A model generated the notes under the pieces. That model had not been told where the DNA came from and ran no database searches. It saw only the letters and a program-made list of their open reading frames with translations. From Hesseltinella vesiculosa (taxonomy: Eukaryota > Mucoromycota > Mucoromycetes > Mucorales > Cunninghamellaceae), in NCBI GenBank assembly GCA_002104935.1, contig MCGT01000028.1, forward strand, positions 1 to 64,000: a stretch of DNA of 64,000 bases, in the 5' to 3' direction. Shown one piece after another: positions 21,598 through 33,328 of this stretch. A program made the translations under genes and the position numbers. How positions within the stretch are numbered: the stretch's first letter is position 1; each line of letters starts with the position of its first letter.

Positions 21598-23315
21598 TTA
21601 TTTGAACAGGGATGATTTCTTCTTTTTGAGCGAGGGTTGTAGGTGGTGATTGTGCTTTTCACCGAGATGGGTATAGCCATGATGACAGGAGGTGATGGAC
21701 TGAACCCAGGGGTTGTTGAGGCATTGCTGGATGGACCATCGGGTGACGGGATTGGGATCAAACATGCCATAGAGGCAGGTCTGCTCGTCGAGGCCAGATT
21801 TGCTGAGCGGCGGCCAGGTTTTGGCAGACCGTTGATGGCTGGTATACATTTCATATTGGGGATCATCCCGTGTTGCTTGTAAAAAGGGGATTTGGCGGAA
21901 GACAATGCAATGCCAGGTCACGGCTGCGCTCCACACATCCATTTTAGTGGCGTCGTAGGCCTCTGGTGACGAGAACAGCTCGGGAGCCCAATAAGGCTCG
22001 GAGCCACACTTGCCTCGGCTGGGGCGTACATTTTTGTCAAAGCAGGTTCGCACCACATCCGCAACACCTAAATCAGTAATCTTGAGGACGCCATCCTTGG
22101 TCATGACCAAGTTTTCCGGCTTGATATCCCTAAGAAATAAAAGTCAGAAGGACTCCTTTTTTTTTTGTCACTCACCGATGTGCCACACCACAAGAATGCA
22201 TAAACGCCAACCCCATGAGCAACTGCTTAAATAAGCAATCCATTTCCTGATCTGTCAAATCAACCTGAGATAAGACACTGAAAACATCGCCTCCAGAGCA
22301 CTATTGAAAAAAAAAAAAAAAGGGGGAGGGGGTCATTTTTTTAATAGCACAATCCTAAGGGAGAAACTTACGTATTCCATGAGAGTGCACCAACGACCTT
22401 TGCGATCCTTGACGAGGTCGAAGACTTGGACCATGTGTTCGTTGTGGCAAATAGATTTGGAGATGCAGAATTCGCTGATCATTCGGTGTCGGTACGCACG
22501 TTCGGTTTCTTGTCGGTCGGGTTTGCGAAAAGCCTTGATGGCAATGACGACAGACGGGCGGGATGAAGATGGGCCGGAGGGGATCATTTCTTTTGGAAGC
22601 CAATTAGGCCAGGGGGTGGTGAGCTTGAGCTGATGAATGACAGCGGTCGCGCCAGTGCCGATTTTTTTCCCTAGACGGTAATGAGGGTAGCGTTTGTGCA
22701 AGGCTGGCGGGCCAGAAGCAGACGGTGAAGGCACAGGCGTGGGAGGAGAGACTCGGCTGGTGAGGTCAGAAGGAGGAGGTGGGGTCAAAGTGATCGACGA
22801 CAAGGGAGAGCAAGGGCTGCCTTCAGGGCCGCCGGGTGTGCGCAAACCGGCACTGTTATTGGATGAATCGGACGAAGGGGTGAGGGAGACGGTGGATAAG
22901 GCCGAGGAGTTGGAGGGCCGTCGCCGGAGTAGGGAGGATGAAATCGAAAGCATGCGTTTGACTTGGAACAGCACAGGCGAGCCGTCGTTCTGCTGCGAGG
23001 GCAAGTGGATGTCCGATGAAAAAAAAGGGTGGGCGGTCCGTTGATAGGCCGAGTGTGGGTGAAGCTGCTGGTCGTTGTCGACAGGTGAAGCCAACGTCAT
23101 GGTCGCTGCAAAGGACGATGACAAGGCCGCCACGCCAATAGCTGAGTCGTTGGGCGATAAGGGTTGCGTCTTTACATTCTTCCGTTTATCTTGGTGGTTG
23201 GGGCGATGTACCGTTGGAGGAGGTGAGAGAATAATGGTTGGGTATCTATTGTCAAAAAGAAGGGGGGAAGGATCAGCATCGATCTTTTTAAATAAAAAGT
23301 CACGTACGTGGCCAT
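21598..23315 (-). CDS. Ser/Thr protein kinase, fungal HAL/NPR1-type (Sat4/Hrk1-like)
   Basis: Exons 23315-23308 (8-nt first exon), 23245-22372, 22300-22176, 22129-21598; 512 aa, phases close. A Ser/Pro-rich N-terminal half precedes the kinase domain, which begins YRLGKKIGTGATAV at about residue 192. Lysine is in VVIAIKAF, the catalytic loop HRDIKPEN spans 335-342, and the metal-binding motif is DLG (355-357) where most kinases have DFG. CGSEPYWAPELF marks the activation segment and is typical of the HAL/NPR1 group, which regulates plasma-membrane transporters and ion homeostasis in yeasts. The tiny first exon (ATGGCCAC) is inferred from its GTACGT donor and a clean in-frame join that extends the N-terminus by 51 residues. 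The antisense frame at 22694-23044 is a shadow. Confidence 0.88.
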
Positions 23316-23880
23316 GACTGGTTTTTTAATAAAAAAGAAAAAAGAAGAAAAAGAAAACGAAGAAAAAGCTGCGAGGGAGGGCAATTAACGAAATGGATTT
23401 TTTTTTAAGCTTTTCTTCATCTGGCTACGTGCAGGAACAAGCTAAAATAGATAGAAAACAAAGAAACCCAAACACTACAAGGGAGCATGAGCAAAAGAGA
23501 GGGGGGAGTTGAACTTGATGCAGAAGAAAATAAAGGGGTTTTATTTTTCAGCGTGGCAATTTGCTATAATGGAAGTTGCCAATGACTTTTTTTTTTCAAA
23601 AAGATCGGCCTCGGCCTGATTTCGTTACCATATTTCATAAACACCCGCAGCATTTGGGTCGATCCCTACCCAATTGTCCATTTTGTTAGGTGACAGTGCC
23701 TGAGAATTTGTCGACCAGTTCAAGCCAATCATATCCATCTACCGTCTAGCGATTTGTCAAGAGCCTCCTGATCTGGCATAACCTAAAAATAGCCCTTTTT
23801 TTTTTTTTCCATGTCAAAAAGCGGGTGTTGGATTTTTTTTTTTTTCATTTTTTTGTTCTTTCACTCATTTTTCTTCATCC
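23316..23880. other. Divergent promoter region, kinase / MCUR1-like
   Basis: 565 bp with several T-runs. A GA-rich stretch follows the kinase start (23330-23370), and a T-rich tract directly precedes the plus-strand ATG. No gene or defined site is seen. Confidence 0.5.
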
Positions 23881-25021
23881 ATGCTACGATCTACCCATGG
23901 TACCCGATCTATTTCTCATTGATTTGAATGCCGAGCTAATGCATTTCCTTTCTAGTCCTGACACGTTCCCAATCTTTAGCATCAAGTCATCTGTGCAAAC
24001 AGTACTATGTCAGCTCGGCCAGGCTGTCACTTCATCAGCATGTTGCCATGAATTCCTCTTTTGATCCTCCCCCACCTTCAGCCCAATGGATCGACCCACC
24101 CCAACCTTGGATACCCCCTCCTCAATCGATACCCCCCACGACCTCGTCCATGGTTGTGCCTCCCACCCGACCCCCTCCTGTGCCTTTCCAGCGCCCTCCC
24201 CTGCATCATTTTGATACCTATGCCTTTGTTCAGCAGCTGCAAATGGAAGGTGGCTTCTCCAAAGATCAAGCCCAGCTCATCATGGAAATCATGCAGCAGC
24301 AAATGCGTGTCAAGTAAATCCTCCTCTTCTCACCGCCTCAAAAACCAAAGTGTGATTGTTTAACCTTTTCTCCTGTTTCTGTATAGGATTGCTCGAAACA
24401 AAGACCGTCTTTTGCATCGCTCTCAGCTGGAAAATGTAAGTCTCCGTCTTAGAAGAGAGTTGCGAACTAAAGTGGTTTCTTGTCTACAGGAAGAACACAT
24501 TCTCCAAGCAAGCATGGAAGACTTGCGCAACGCTGTGATGATCCACCGACGCAACGACGCTGCCATTCTTCGAGCCGAACTAGTGATGCTGGCCAAGGAA
24601 ATCGACCAGCTCGAAATCCAGCTGAACGAGGACCTCAACTACTTGCAGAGCTCGATTGATCTGACGTTGAACGACTTTCGCAATGATGGTCGCCAAGAGC
24701 AAAAGCTGGCCATGATCGAGACCCAGCAAGTCAACCATCGCATTACCGTCATGATCGCCGACGCCAACATGGCTATTGAGCGAATGAGATGGCAGGCCAT
24801 CTGGCAAGGTCTTTGTAAGTGCCCTGCCTGTATAAATTCAGAACCAGATCTGACCTTATGCCTCTCTTTGGACAGTGGGCATTGCCGCCGCAGGATTTGG
24901 CCTTAGTGCCATTGGCTATGGGCTCAGCCGGTTACGAGCAAGAACCCCGCCTCCGCCCATCATCTCCCAAATGGAATTCGACGACACCTTGACCATTGCC
25001 GATATGCAAATCTATGGCTAA
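23881..25021 (+). CDS. Mitochondrial coiled-coil membrane protein, MCUR1/Fmp32 (DUF1640) family
   Basis: Exons 23881-23899, 23956-24313, 24387-24435, 24490-24814, 24876-25021; 298 aa, all phases close. The 19-nt first exon plus the start of exon 2 give a good mitochondrial presequence (MLRSTHVLTRSQSLASS). A Pro-rich linker follows, then the family motif FDTYAFVQQLQMEGGFS (~92-108) continuing into helix. A long coiled coil (~150-240) leads to a single C-terminal membrane span (GIAAAGFGLSAIGYGL, ~252-267). In animals MCUR1 scaffolds the calcium uniporter; yeast Fmp32 affects respiratory-chain assembly. The precise role here is not readable from sequence. An internal ATG at 24048 would give a protein without the presequence. 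Confidence 0.87.
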
Positions 25022-26188
25022 TCTCTCTTTCCCCTCCTGTAGAATTCGTCTTGTACATACCCTCCCTTTTTTATTTCAGACGCCCGCTATTAAAAAAAAA
25101 GTGTATGTGCTCATATAACTCGGTGATGAACTTTGCGTATCCGCCCACCACCAAAGACAGGTAGCCGTATTTAGTGATTTTTTCAAGATGGAGATGAGCT
25201 AGGAGCAGATCATTTTTCCCACCAGATGTCTTAAAAGAACCTCGCGCAAAGACGTCGCTATTGAAACAGCGCCACGAGATGGGCGAAGGGAAGCTGCCTA
25301 GTTTGTCAGTGTCCATAAAATTGTTAATAAAGGTTGAATTTGTGACGACATTATGTGTTTTTTTTTTTTTTTTGGCAAGACGTCAATGGGTAGAAGAAGG
25401 AAGCTTGCTAGGCTATAGCGCTCCCCTTGTCCACATGCATGTGGACAGTCGGCGGTTGAATGGTTCTTTTGGCTGGCGATTTTTTTATTTTTTTGACGCT
25501 TCTGAGGCCATCGTAGTCGATGCCAAGTTGGCTGGGCAACCATCACCGGCTGGCTTGATATGTTCAACATTAATTTATCTCATGTGTGCTTTACAGTATC
25601 ACATTGCAAATATTTACATAGGCCTAATCATGACATCAGACAATGCTCACTTCAAAATCACTAGAATCGAATCCCACAAAATTCTTCACACGGAAAGTTT
25701 ACTGTCAACTTACATCGGAACTCGATACGACTAGAAGGTGGCGTCGAAAACAGTGAAGGACTGGGAAGAAACCGGGCATTTGGGCCCGTTGTTGATGCGT
25801 TGGGCGGTGATCATGTTTCAAGCTCCGAGCCTGGGAAATCCGAGATCATGCCGTTCTTGCCCTCTTTTTATTTATCTAGCCAGCATGTGGCTGTAAGCAA
25901 CCGGCGGGCGTCAGCTATTTGGGGTCCGTCACAAGGGTCGATAGGGAAGCTCTGCGCTACTAACGAACGGACTAGGCACACCACACCTACACTTAAAAAA
26001 AGAGAACATCATGAAAAGTAACAGATCAAGGAACAGCTGTGGCTGTCACTTTGAGCGAATGAAATGGCAAAGGAAAAATAATCTCCCGAGCTCTCCGCTC
26101 ACTCTAAAGCAGGAATTTTTTTTTCGCCCCTCTTTCCACTTTTTCAACATTTAATTGATCGCTCGAGCCACAAAGAAGAATCGATTGC
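25022..26188. other. Intergenic region, no supported gene
   Basis: About 1.17 kb. A minus-strand frame of 81 codons with a true ATG (25316-25071) has no recognisable domain and no splice partners; I leave it uncalled. Near 25530 the string gttggctgggcaacc matches the arm of the palindromic repeat family, so an old fragment may lie here. The rest (25740-26100) shows nothing. Confidence 0.5.
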
Positions 26189-27491
26189 ATGAATATCACC
26201 ACACAACAGCTTAATCGCCATGAAGTCCTGAAGAATCGGACGTCTTCATCGGAAAAGATCTTCTCGGCATGTTGTGGTGCGGTGGCCACCATGCTTTTCG
26301 GTAAGTGGCCTTTTTCGGAGGGGGTTTTAGACGCAATGATAAGTGAATGGCAGCCTCATCTCAATGCTTTTGACCAGTCAATCCATTTGATCTTGTCAAG
26401 ACAAGACTGCAAGAAAATGTCGACATGAGAAATGAAGGTCGTTATGCCGGAACCGTGGTAAACGAGAAAAAGAGAAGAGTCAACAAGCAAAGGTTTTGAT
26501 GTGTATGTTTATAGGATGGCCTGGTGAAAATCGTACGCAACGAAGGCCCATTTGCATTGTGGAGAGGGTTGTCACCCGGCTTGGTGATGGCCATCCCGTC
26601 AACGACGTTGTATTATGTTGGCTATGATCAGCTGAAAGCTCGGTTTGAAGGCACGTCCATGGATAAGTACTCCCCTCTTTGGATAGGTGGGGCAGCTCGT
26701 GCCATGACAGGTAATAGAAGAGAAGATGAGTCACCAGACCGGAGCCCATTGACTCGTTTTTTTTTTTAAAAAAAAAATAGCCCTTGTGGTTTCGCCCATG
26801 GAATTGTTTCGCACCAGACTTCAATCGAGTGAAGGCATGGGCGGATTTAATGGTATGACTCATAAAAGCGGAACATCGTGCTAGCATGAATGTTGACCCC
26901 TGATTTTATATTTTTTTAGACGCTTGGCTGGGTGTCACAAAAATGGTACGTCAAGAAGGCGTGTTGACATTGTGGCGTGGCCTACTGCCAACCATGCTTC
27001 GTGACGTGCCATTCTCAGCCATCTATTGGATGATGTACGAGGAAATGAAGAACCAGTGCTTGGACAAGGAAAACCCACTGACGGGTTGGCAGCAGTTCCA
27101 GTTTTCATTCTTTGCCGGCGCAACGTCTGGTACAGTAAGTGGATGGTTAAAAAGAAGCGACGTCACTCAGCTCGTTTATTAGGTGGCGGCTGTGGTCACA
27201 ACGCCCATGGATGTGATCAAAACAAGACGCCAAGTCAGCTCCAGTCGGGAACGGGAAATCATGCACTTGATCCGCTCGATTGCTTATAAGGAAGGCGTAT
27301 CTGGCTTTTTCCGAGGTAAACCATCGATAGTGCCCCTTGCTGGACCTCATTCTTTTTTCTGTTTTCCAGGCGTGGTGCCTCGGGTGGTCAAGGTGTCGAT
27401 TGCAAGTGGGATCATGATTTCAAGCTACGAAGTTGGCAAACATTTCTTTGCCCATCGCCAGATGATCGCTCTGGACACTGTTCAAGACTAG
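26189..27491 (+). CDS. MTM1: Mitochondrial carrier, MTM1 / SLC25A39-40-like
   Basis: Seven exons: 26189-26300, 26378-26457, 26515-26710, 26781-26852, 26920-27134, 27183-27315, 27370-27491; 309 aa, all phases close. Three tandem carrier repeats each carry the signature: PFDLVKTRLQ (~40-49), PMELFRTRLQ and PMDVIKTRRQ. Matrix-side EGxxxLWRG follow-ups are present (EGPFALWRG, EGVLTLWRG, EGVSGFFRG). The second signature with Glu (P-M-E-L-F-R) and the overall pattern fit the Mtm1/SLC25A39 branch, which moves glutathione into mitochondria in animals and supports manganese loading of Sod2 in yeast. Inner mitochondrial membrane. It converges with QCR2. Confidence 0.9.
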
Positions 27492-27799
27492 TTCCACCGC
27501 CTGGTATTCTTTGTCACACTTTGAGCGATACCTGTTTCATTTTTTAAAGCACTCTTTGGCATTGAATCCATGTTCATTTTTTTTTTTTTTTTGCATACCA
27601 TATCTTTCCTTAGACGCATGCTGTTGAATAAAATTCACTAATGTTAAAGATAATCTTTTTTTTTTTTTAGTTCTAAAGAAAACGAGTCGGGCAAAAAAAA
27701 AGTACTGTGTATGAAAGCTGTCTGGTGAATGTTTTTTTTAGAGAAAAAAACATGAAAGGGGGATGTTGTGTGGTAAAAAAAAAATCAAAGGGATGATGT
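27492..27799. other. Convergent 3' intergenic region
   Basis: 308 bp between the carrier and QCR2 stop codons. T- and A-runs and an aataaa signal (near 27627 on +). No gene. Confidence 0.55.
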
Positions 27800-29322
27800 T
27801 TAGAGGGAGAGGGAGTCAGCATAGGGCAAGTTGTACACATCACCAACAGCCACAGCGGTGGCCTTGCTCTTCAAGACTTGTTGGGCAACCTGATAAAGGG
27901 AAAAGGGTCAGTGACTGGCTGGGTGGATCTATCTCTTTTTTTTCTCTTTACCTTGGCAACATCGGCAACAGCCAGCTTATCCAAAGCAGCAGTGACTTCA
28001 GCGGCAGAGGTATACTTGCCTTGGGCAACCTAATGGGAAAAGCAAGTGAGTAAACGCGGTACAGATGTATATTTTATAGGAAAGCATTACTTGAGCACCA
28101 ACGGATTCAAGGCGGTCGAGACGGTTGGCAGAGGCAGTGGCGAACTTGGCTTGGGCAACGGCACGTTGGAAGTCTTCGGCAGACAAACCTTGGGCAACAG
28201 CCTTCAAGTGCTCGGCAGCGGCAGCAACGGCGGCAGCAGTGTCCTTGGTGGTGGGGGCAGCGACGTACACACCGAACAGACCGGCATCGGAGTAGTTCAA
28301 GTTGAAGGCCTTGATTTCAGTGCCTTGGGCGAACTTGGCAGCAGCTTGGCCGAGGATGCCAGAGGCACGGCCGTATTGGACCAAAGAGTGGCCGCCCAAA
28401 GCGAATTGGAGGACTTGGGCAGCGGCTTGGTCGGCAGCGGTGGCGGCAGCACCTTCAAAGGCCAGGACGTAGGAAGAGGTGTGGAAGTCCACACGGGCTT
28501 CGCCACCGTGGTACTTGGAGGCGGCGAAGGTGGATTGGCCTTGGGGCACTTGGATGTTGGCGGCCAACTTTTCGACTTGCTCCAGGCTCAAGCCAGAGCC
28601 GACCAGGGTCAAGTTGCCTTGCTTGAAAGCTTCGGCGGCAAAGGCCTTGACGGCGGCGTTGTTGACCTTGGAGGAGGGGCGGGCAAAGATGGCGTTACCC
28701 AAGCCGGTGCGGAAGGCGGTTTGATGAGCAGCTTCGATGGCAATGACATCGGCTTCGGCCCAGGCACCCGACGATTCTTCGGCAGTTTGGCGAGCCACAT
28801 CGACAAATTCATGATCTTGGAACTTTTGGTTGCTCACAACATCACCCAACAATTCAGCCACTTGAGCGCTAGAGGAGATGTCAGATTCGGATGAAGAGAC
28901 AACGAGCACACTTACGCATCAGCCTTCAAGAATTCAGCAGAGTAGACAAGGGATTCATGAGTCAAGTTGGAGGAAAGGACAGCGCCGTACAATTCAGCTT
29001 CACGAGCCACACGGAAAGCAGTACGGTTGGCATTGTTCTATTAAAACAAAGAGTGAGACATTATCGAGCAGAGTGATGGGAGTACCTTGAAGCCATAGTT
29101 CTTCAAAAAGTGGGCGGCACCGGCATTGGCACCGTTTTCCAGACGAGCACCACCGTTGACAATGATGGACAAACCGGCAGTTTCGCCTTGTTCTTCAATG
29201 GCAGCGACCTTGATGCCGTTTTGAGCAGTGCCGATTTGAACAGCTTGCGAGGCGGTGGCGTAGGTGGCTTTGGAAGCAATGCTGGGAAGAGTCGTGAATG
29301 CTTTACGGGTGGCAGCCAACAT
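27800..29322 (-). CDS. QCR2: Cytochrome bc1 complex core protein 2
   Basis: Exons 29322-29086, 29037-28916, 28868-28091, 28029-27952, 27889-27800; 434 aa, all phases close. The N-terminus (MLAATRKAFTTLPSIASKA) is a mitochondrial presequence. The body matches the M16-peptidase-like core 2 subunit: NGIKVAAIEEQGETAGLSI, then NGGARLENGANAGAAHFL. In core 2 proteins the zinc-binding HxxEH motif of the peptidase relatives is lost, as here. Strongly biased codon use (GCC, GTC, AAG) fits high expression. Complex III, inner mitochondrial membrane. The antisense strand gives a long Gly/Val-rich frame that is only a shadow. Confidence 0.95.
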
Positions 29323-29643
29323 GTTTATAGAAAGAGTGGGGAAAAGGTTGGTTGATTAAAAAAAAGAAAGAGGCAAGAAAAAAAAAAACACTCCAAAAAA
29401 AAAAAGCAAGCATCGTCGGCTTGTGAAAAAAAACAATAGCAGGGAGGATGGGTGTTGTTTTTTTTTTTTTCTGGCTGGAAAGCCCACCAGCCAAAACCTG
29501 GTTCAAAGTCACACCCCCCTTTCCTGCTCCGAGGGTCACTCATTTTTTTTTTTTCATGCGTCTCTTCTACAATGAAAAAAAAACCAACAACAAAAAAAAA
29601 AATGTCGCCGGTCCTTGGTTTTTATTCCTAGGAAAGATGGCGA
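29323..29643. other. QCR2 promoter / 3' end of coiled-coil gene
   Basis: 321 bp between two minus-strand genes. Multiple A/T runs (29375-29405, 29456-29471, 29570-29605). No gene. Confidence 0.5.
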
Positions 29644-31315
29644 CTACGGTTTGCTTGCCAGGATTGCTTCCAATTGTTGGATTTTTTCTTGTAAAGGTTG
29701 GATTCGTTTTTGGATTTGCTGCTCCACAAGGGTATTGACTTGGGAGGACAGCTGTAATTCCATGAGGGTATTAACCATTCGCAATTTGGTAGGTGGCACA
29801 GATGCTTCGTTCGTCGAATCGTCCAAAGGCTCCATCATACGGGCCAATACTTTTTCGTGTCGACTAGGAACACACAGGTTAGCGAAAGAAGAAACGAGGA
29901 GCACGAACTTACGTGAGAACGATATTCAGCTGATGGAAAGCATCTTCCAGATTTTTCGTAAATTCAGGGTGGAACAGCGTGGCTTTGAAAGGCTGGAGCA
30001 TATTGGTGATAATTTTAATTTCGTTGGCGAGTTCGGTCAGCCGGCCAGAGTCTGGGAAGTCGTCCATGCCATCCACACGTCGACGCTTGCTACCGTCGTT
30101 GCTGGCGGGCTGTTCAAACCGGGCCACTTGCATGGCCAGCCTTTGTATCTTGTCTTCCAGAGCGTCTGTGTCAGCATCGTCTCGGGACCGTTTTGACGAC
30201 GCAGCGTCGTTGCTATGGGCTTTTTTCACTTGGGAGGTCGTTTCTTTCAGCTGGCCTTCTAGCCGCAGCAGGTGGGCATTCATTCGATCGGCTCGGCCCC
30301 TGAGTTCTTTCAGGTCATCGCTGTTTTTGGTGCAGAACAGCAGGTTGTCTTTGTCAGCATCCACGGTACGTTTTTTGAATTGTTCAAAATTTTTGATCAG
30401 ATCGGCCCATTCCTGGACATTGACCAGCATGGTGCTGAAGTTCTGGTTGATGACGTTGCCCAGACTCTCGCAGGAATGGGCAATCTGGCGGTCGATCTCG
30501 GCCTTGGTGTCCCCTTGCAGCTGTTTGTGCCGGGCTTCGAAAGCGGCGGTGGCGGCTTTGACTTGGGCTTCGCTAACAACGAGCTGCTGCCGAAATGCGG
30601 CGGCGGTGTCTTGTAACTGGGTGCGTAGGTCGGCCAGGTCTTTGTTGACGTGGGCGGAATCCACGTTGGCGAGGCGGGCGTTCTTCGCTTGGTCGTTGGT
30701 AGCGTTGAGTTGCTGGGTGATCGTTTCGTTCGCCTTGACCAGGTCTTTGATTTTGGCCTCCATCGTACGCTGGTCCTGACGCACGTTGCTGGTGAATTTA
30801 GATAGGGCCTCGGTCGCACTGGTGATGGTGCTCTGCATTTCGTAGCCAAGCACCTGGAGCCATTTTTCCGTGGCATTGTCCACCGCCATGTTCACCCTAA
30901 TCCCTGGCGTCAGTCCCTGTCTCACTCTTTTCCATCGGCTTACTTTTTTTCGGCTTCGTAGAGATCGCTTTTGAGTTCTCGTTCTCGCCTGTACCATTCT
31001 TCATCTATGCAAGTAACATCGAAAAAGTATGCAAAAGTCAGTGAAAAAGATGGGAGCGATCAACCACCTACTGCGAACGCCATTCCAGGTGCCTAACATT
31101 TCCATTTGCTTCGCACTAGCCTGCTTGGCCTTTGTCGCTTCAGCGAAATCATGCTGTGCTCTATGAGAATCAAACAAATCGTCGTAAGTCGTCCATTGCC
31201 AAATCACAATCGATCATGCCGTCACCTACTCGAATATGTGATAAATGGATTTCCGGCTTTCGCCGCGAGAATCATTGATCAGCATGCCACCTTCGTTTGG
31301 TGAAGGGCTGGCCAT
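29644..31315 (-). CDS. Coiled-coil protein of unknown function
   Basis: Five exons: 31315-31230, 31160-31072, 31004-30944, 30896-29913, 29863-29644; 479 aa, all phases close. No family recognised. Nearly the whole protein is predicted helical, with heptad-like spacing and very few Cys or Pro. A basic segment SSKRSRDDAD and later GSKRRRVDGMDD resemble nuclear localisation signals. The C-terminal exon reads as a leucine/glutamine-rich helix (VNTLVEQQIQKRI). Structural or nuclear scaffold role is only a guess. It shares a 343-bp divergent promoter with UBC12. Confidence 0.8.
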
Positions 31316-31658
31316 AGTAATGCAATGGAGAAAAAAAAAAAAAAAGTAAAGTAAAAGCACAACAACAAAAAAAAAAAAAACCAGCGCAGTTTCAATGAGA
31401 ACTCGGAGAGGAAGCAACCTTGCTTCCTGAAGCATACAGGCTAAAGAAAACATGATGCTGATGGCATCCATTGGCTGGCGTGCCATCGAACCCTGGCGAC
31501 GCTTCTTGACAGTCTTTGATGTGGCAAAGGCGTCTGCAGCCTCACCAATCAAAAGAGACCCCGCTCAGAAAACCAGCCAAAACGGGCAGTGCCGCAATTT
31601 TTTTATTTTCTTCTCTTTTTTTATTGTTGCTCACAATTAAGACAATCACTCGCCCAAG
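31316..31658. promoter_or_regulatory. Divergent promoter, coiled-coil gene / UBC12
   Basis: 343 bp with two A-runs near the coiled-coil gene (31330-31380) and a T-rich tract before UBC12 (31598-31625). No specific site recognised. Confidence 0.45.
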
Positions 31659-32407
31659 ATGATGAAAATTTGGAGTATGAAGACCAAGGAAGCTGCAGCT
31701 GAAAAGAAGAAGCCCAAAACCAGTGCTGCTCAAATCCGCGTGCAAAAAGGTAATCGCTGCTTGTCTTCACTGCTGCTGATCGCTCTTCTGTCATGTTAGA
31801 CTTGGCCGAACTAGAAATCCCGAGCACCATCAAGATGGAGTTTCCTGATCCTGCTGATATCCTCAACTTTAAAATCATCATCACTCCTGATGAAGGTACA
31901 TCCTAGGCTTGCTACCCCAGCAACCGGCAGCTGACGCCTTTTGTTAGGATTTTACAAGAATGGCACATTCACCTTTACCTTTACCATCAACAATGGCTAT
32001 CCCCATGAGCCCCCTAAAGTTCATTGCACCCAAAAGGTTTGTTTTTTTTAATGTCGCAGCATGACGCTGACCCTTTTTAATTCTGTTAGATTTATCATCC
32101 CAACATTGACCTGGAAGGCAATATTTGCTTGAACATCCTTCGAGAAGACTGGAAGCCTGTATTATCACTTCATTCGGTACTTGTTGGCTTACAGTACTTG
32201 TTCCTGGAACCCAATGCCGATGACCCATTGAACAAAGGTAAAGAAGGAAAGAAAAACGACGGGCAAACAGCCACTCAACCTCTCAAAAAATTGACAGAGG
32301 CTGCGGAAGATTTAAAGCGCAACCGACAAAAGTTTGCTACCAACGTGATCACTTCCATGGCTGGTCATGCTGTCAATGGTGTTCAATACGACAAAGTCTT
32401 GGTATAA
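31659..32407 (+). CDS. UBC12: NEDD8-conjugating enzyme E2
   Basis: Exons 31659-31749, 31800-31895, 31948-32036, 32090-32237, 32298-32407; 177 aa. The E2 core is complete: HPN (95-97), catalytic Cys105 in NICLNIL, and [18 protein letters not shown] after it. The N-terminal extension ([18 protein letters not shown]) matches the Ubc12-specific tail that docks on the NEDD8 E1. Intron 4 (32238-32297) is exactly 60 nt, in frame and free of stops; removing it gives [15 protein letters not shown], the family sequence, whereas retaining it would insert 20 residues. Conjugates NEDD8 to cullins. Confidence 0.95.
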
Positions 32408-32467
32408 TGACGAAGAAAATCCGTTTACCCCCCTATTTTCATTTCCCCACCCTCCCAATAGCTGCTC

Positions 32468-32498
<31 letters not shown>

Positions 32499-33328
32499 CC
32501 TCCCAAATCCATTTCTTTCAAGTGTTGCGAATAAATAATGGCAATCTGTTCCTTACCCACACTGTACAGCCACATCTACGCCTCCTCGGCATGCCCCTTG
32601 CACAGAACGCTTTTGCTGAACGATGCCTTGATCATGTGATCCAAATCTGCACGTATCAGCAAGAGACAATGGAACGTCAATGGATGTGGGGAAAACCATT
32701 GCGTCACAGTGATTATTGAGCCATTTCCTTCTATTTAATTTGGTCACACGGAGGGGTGTTTGGCACGTCTGTGCAGGGAGCGAAACCATCGCATGGCATA
32801 TGGGCATTGGGCGTATTTTATTTTATTTTATTTTATTTTTTTTTAATTTGAACGTGGCTGCCACTTCCCACCTCGTGGACATGAGATGCAACGACTCAAC
32901 TACACTGAACAAGTGGGCATTGTCGCACCAAAAACACACTCGCTGATTGGCGGATGGCCCTAAGTGCAATTTTAAAAAAAAACGCAGCAAGGCGTTCCAG
33001 AATCTCCCCCTTCCCCCCCTTTTTTTTTCTTCTTCCTCGCCCAAAACTATATTGACCTGTGGTTGATTCAAAGGTAATTCATCAACTTCAATCAACTCCT
33101 ATGCTAACTCCCTTTTTATTTATTTATTTATGTATTTATTAGGTGGGATTCTCCACAGTCTTTTGATTTTGTTGTTATTTATTGTTACTGCTCCCGTTTC
33201 CCTACCCACTCCTTTTCAACACAAACCCTCTCACCCTTCCCTCCTTTATTTCTATTCTTCTTGTATCGCTTTCCCTGTTCCCTTTCTTCTCATTCACTCT
33301 TTTTCTATCATATATTCTATTCTTCACA
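32408..33328. other. Intergenic region with simple repeats
   Basis: About 0.92 kb between two plus-strand genes. It contains a long T-run (32470-32497), a ttttattttatttta repeat (32815-32840) and a (ttta)n stretch (33112-33140). Short open frames on both strands lack domains. The last ~130 bp are a C/T-rich leader for the next gene. Confidence 0.55.

Noticed and set aside
25071..25316. 81-codon minus-strand gene
   Set aside because: True ATG but no recognisable domain, no splice partners and no conserved neighbour relation; too weak to call.
28046..28894. 282-codon plus-strand Gly/Val-rich frame
   Set aside because: Shadow of QCR2 exon 3, caused by its biased codon use.
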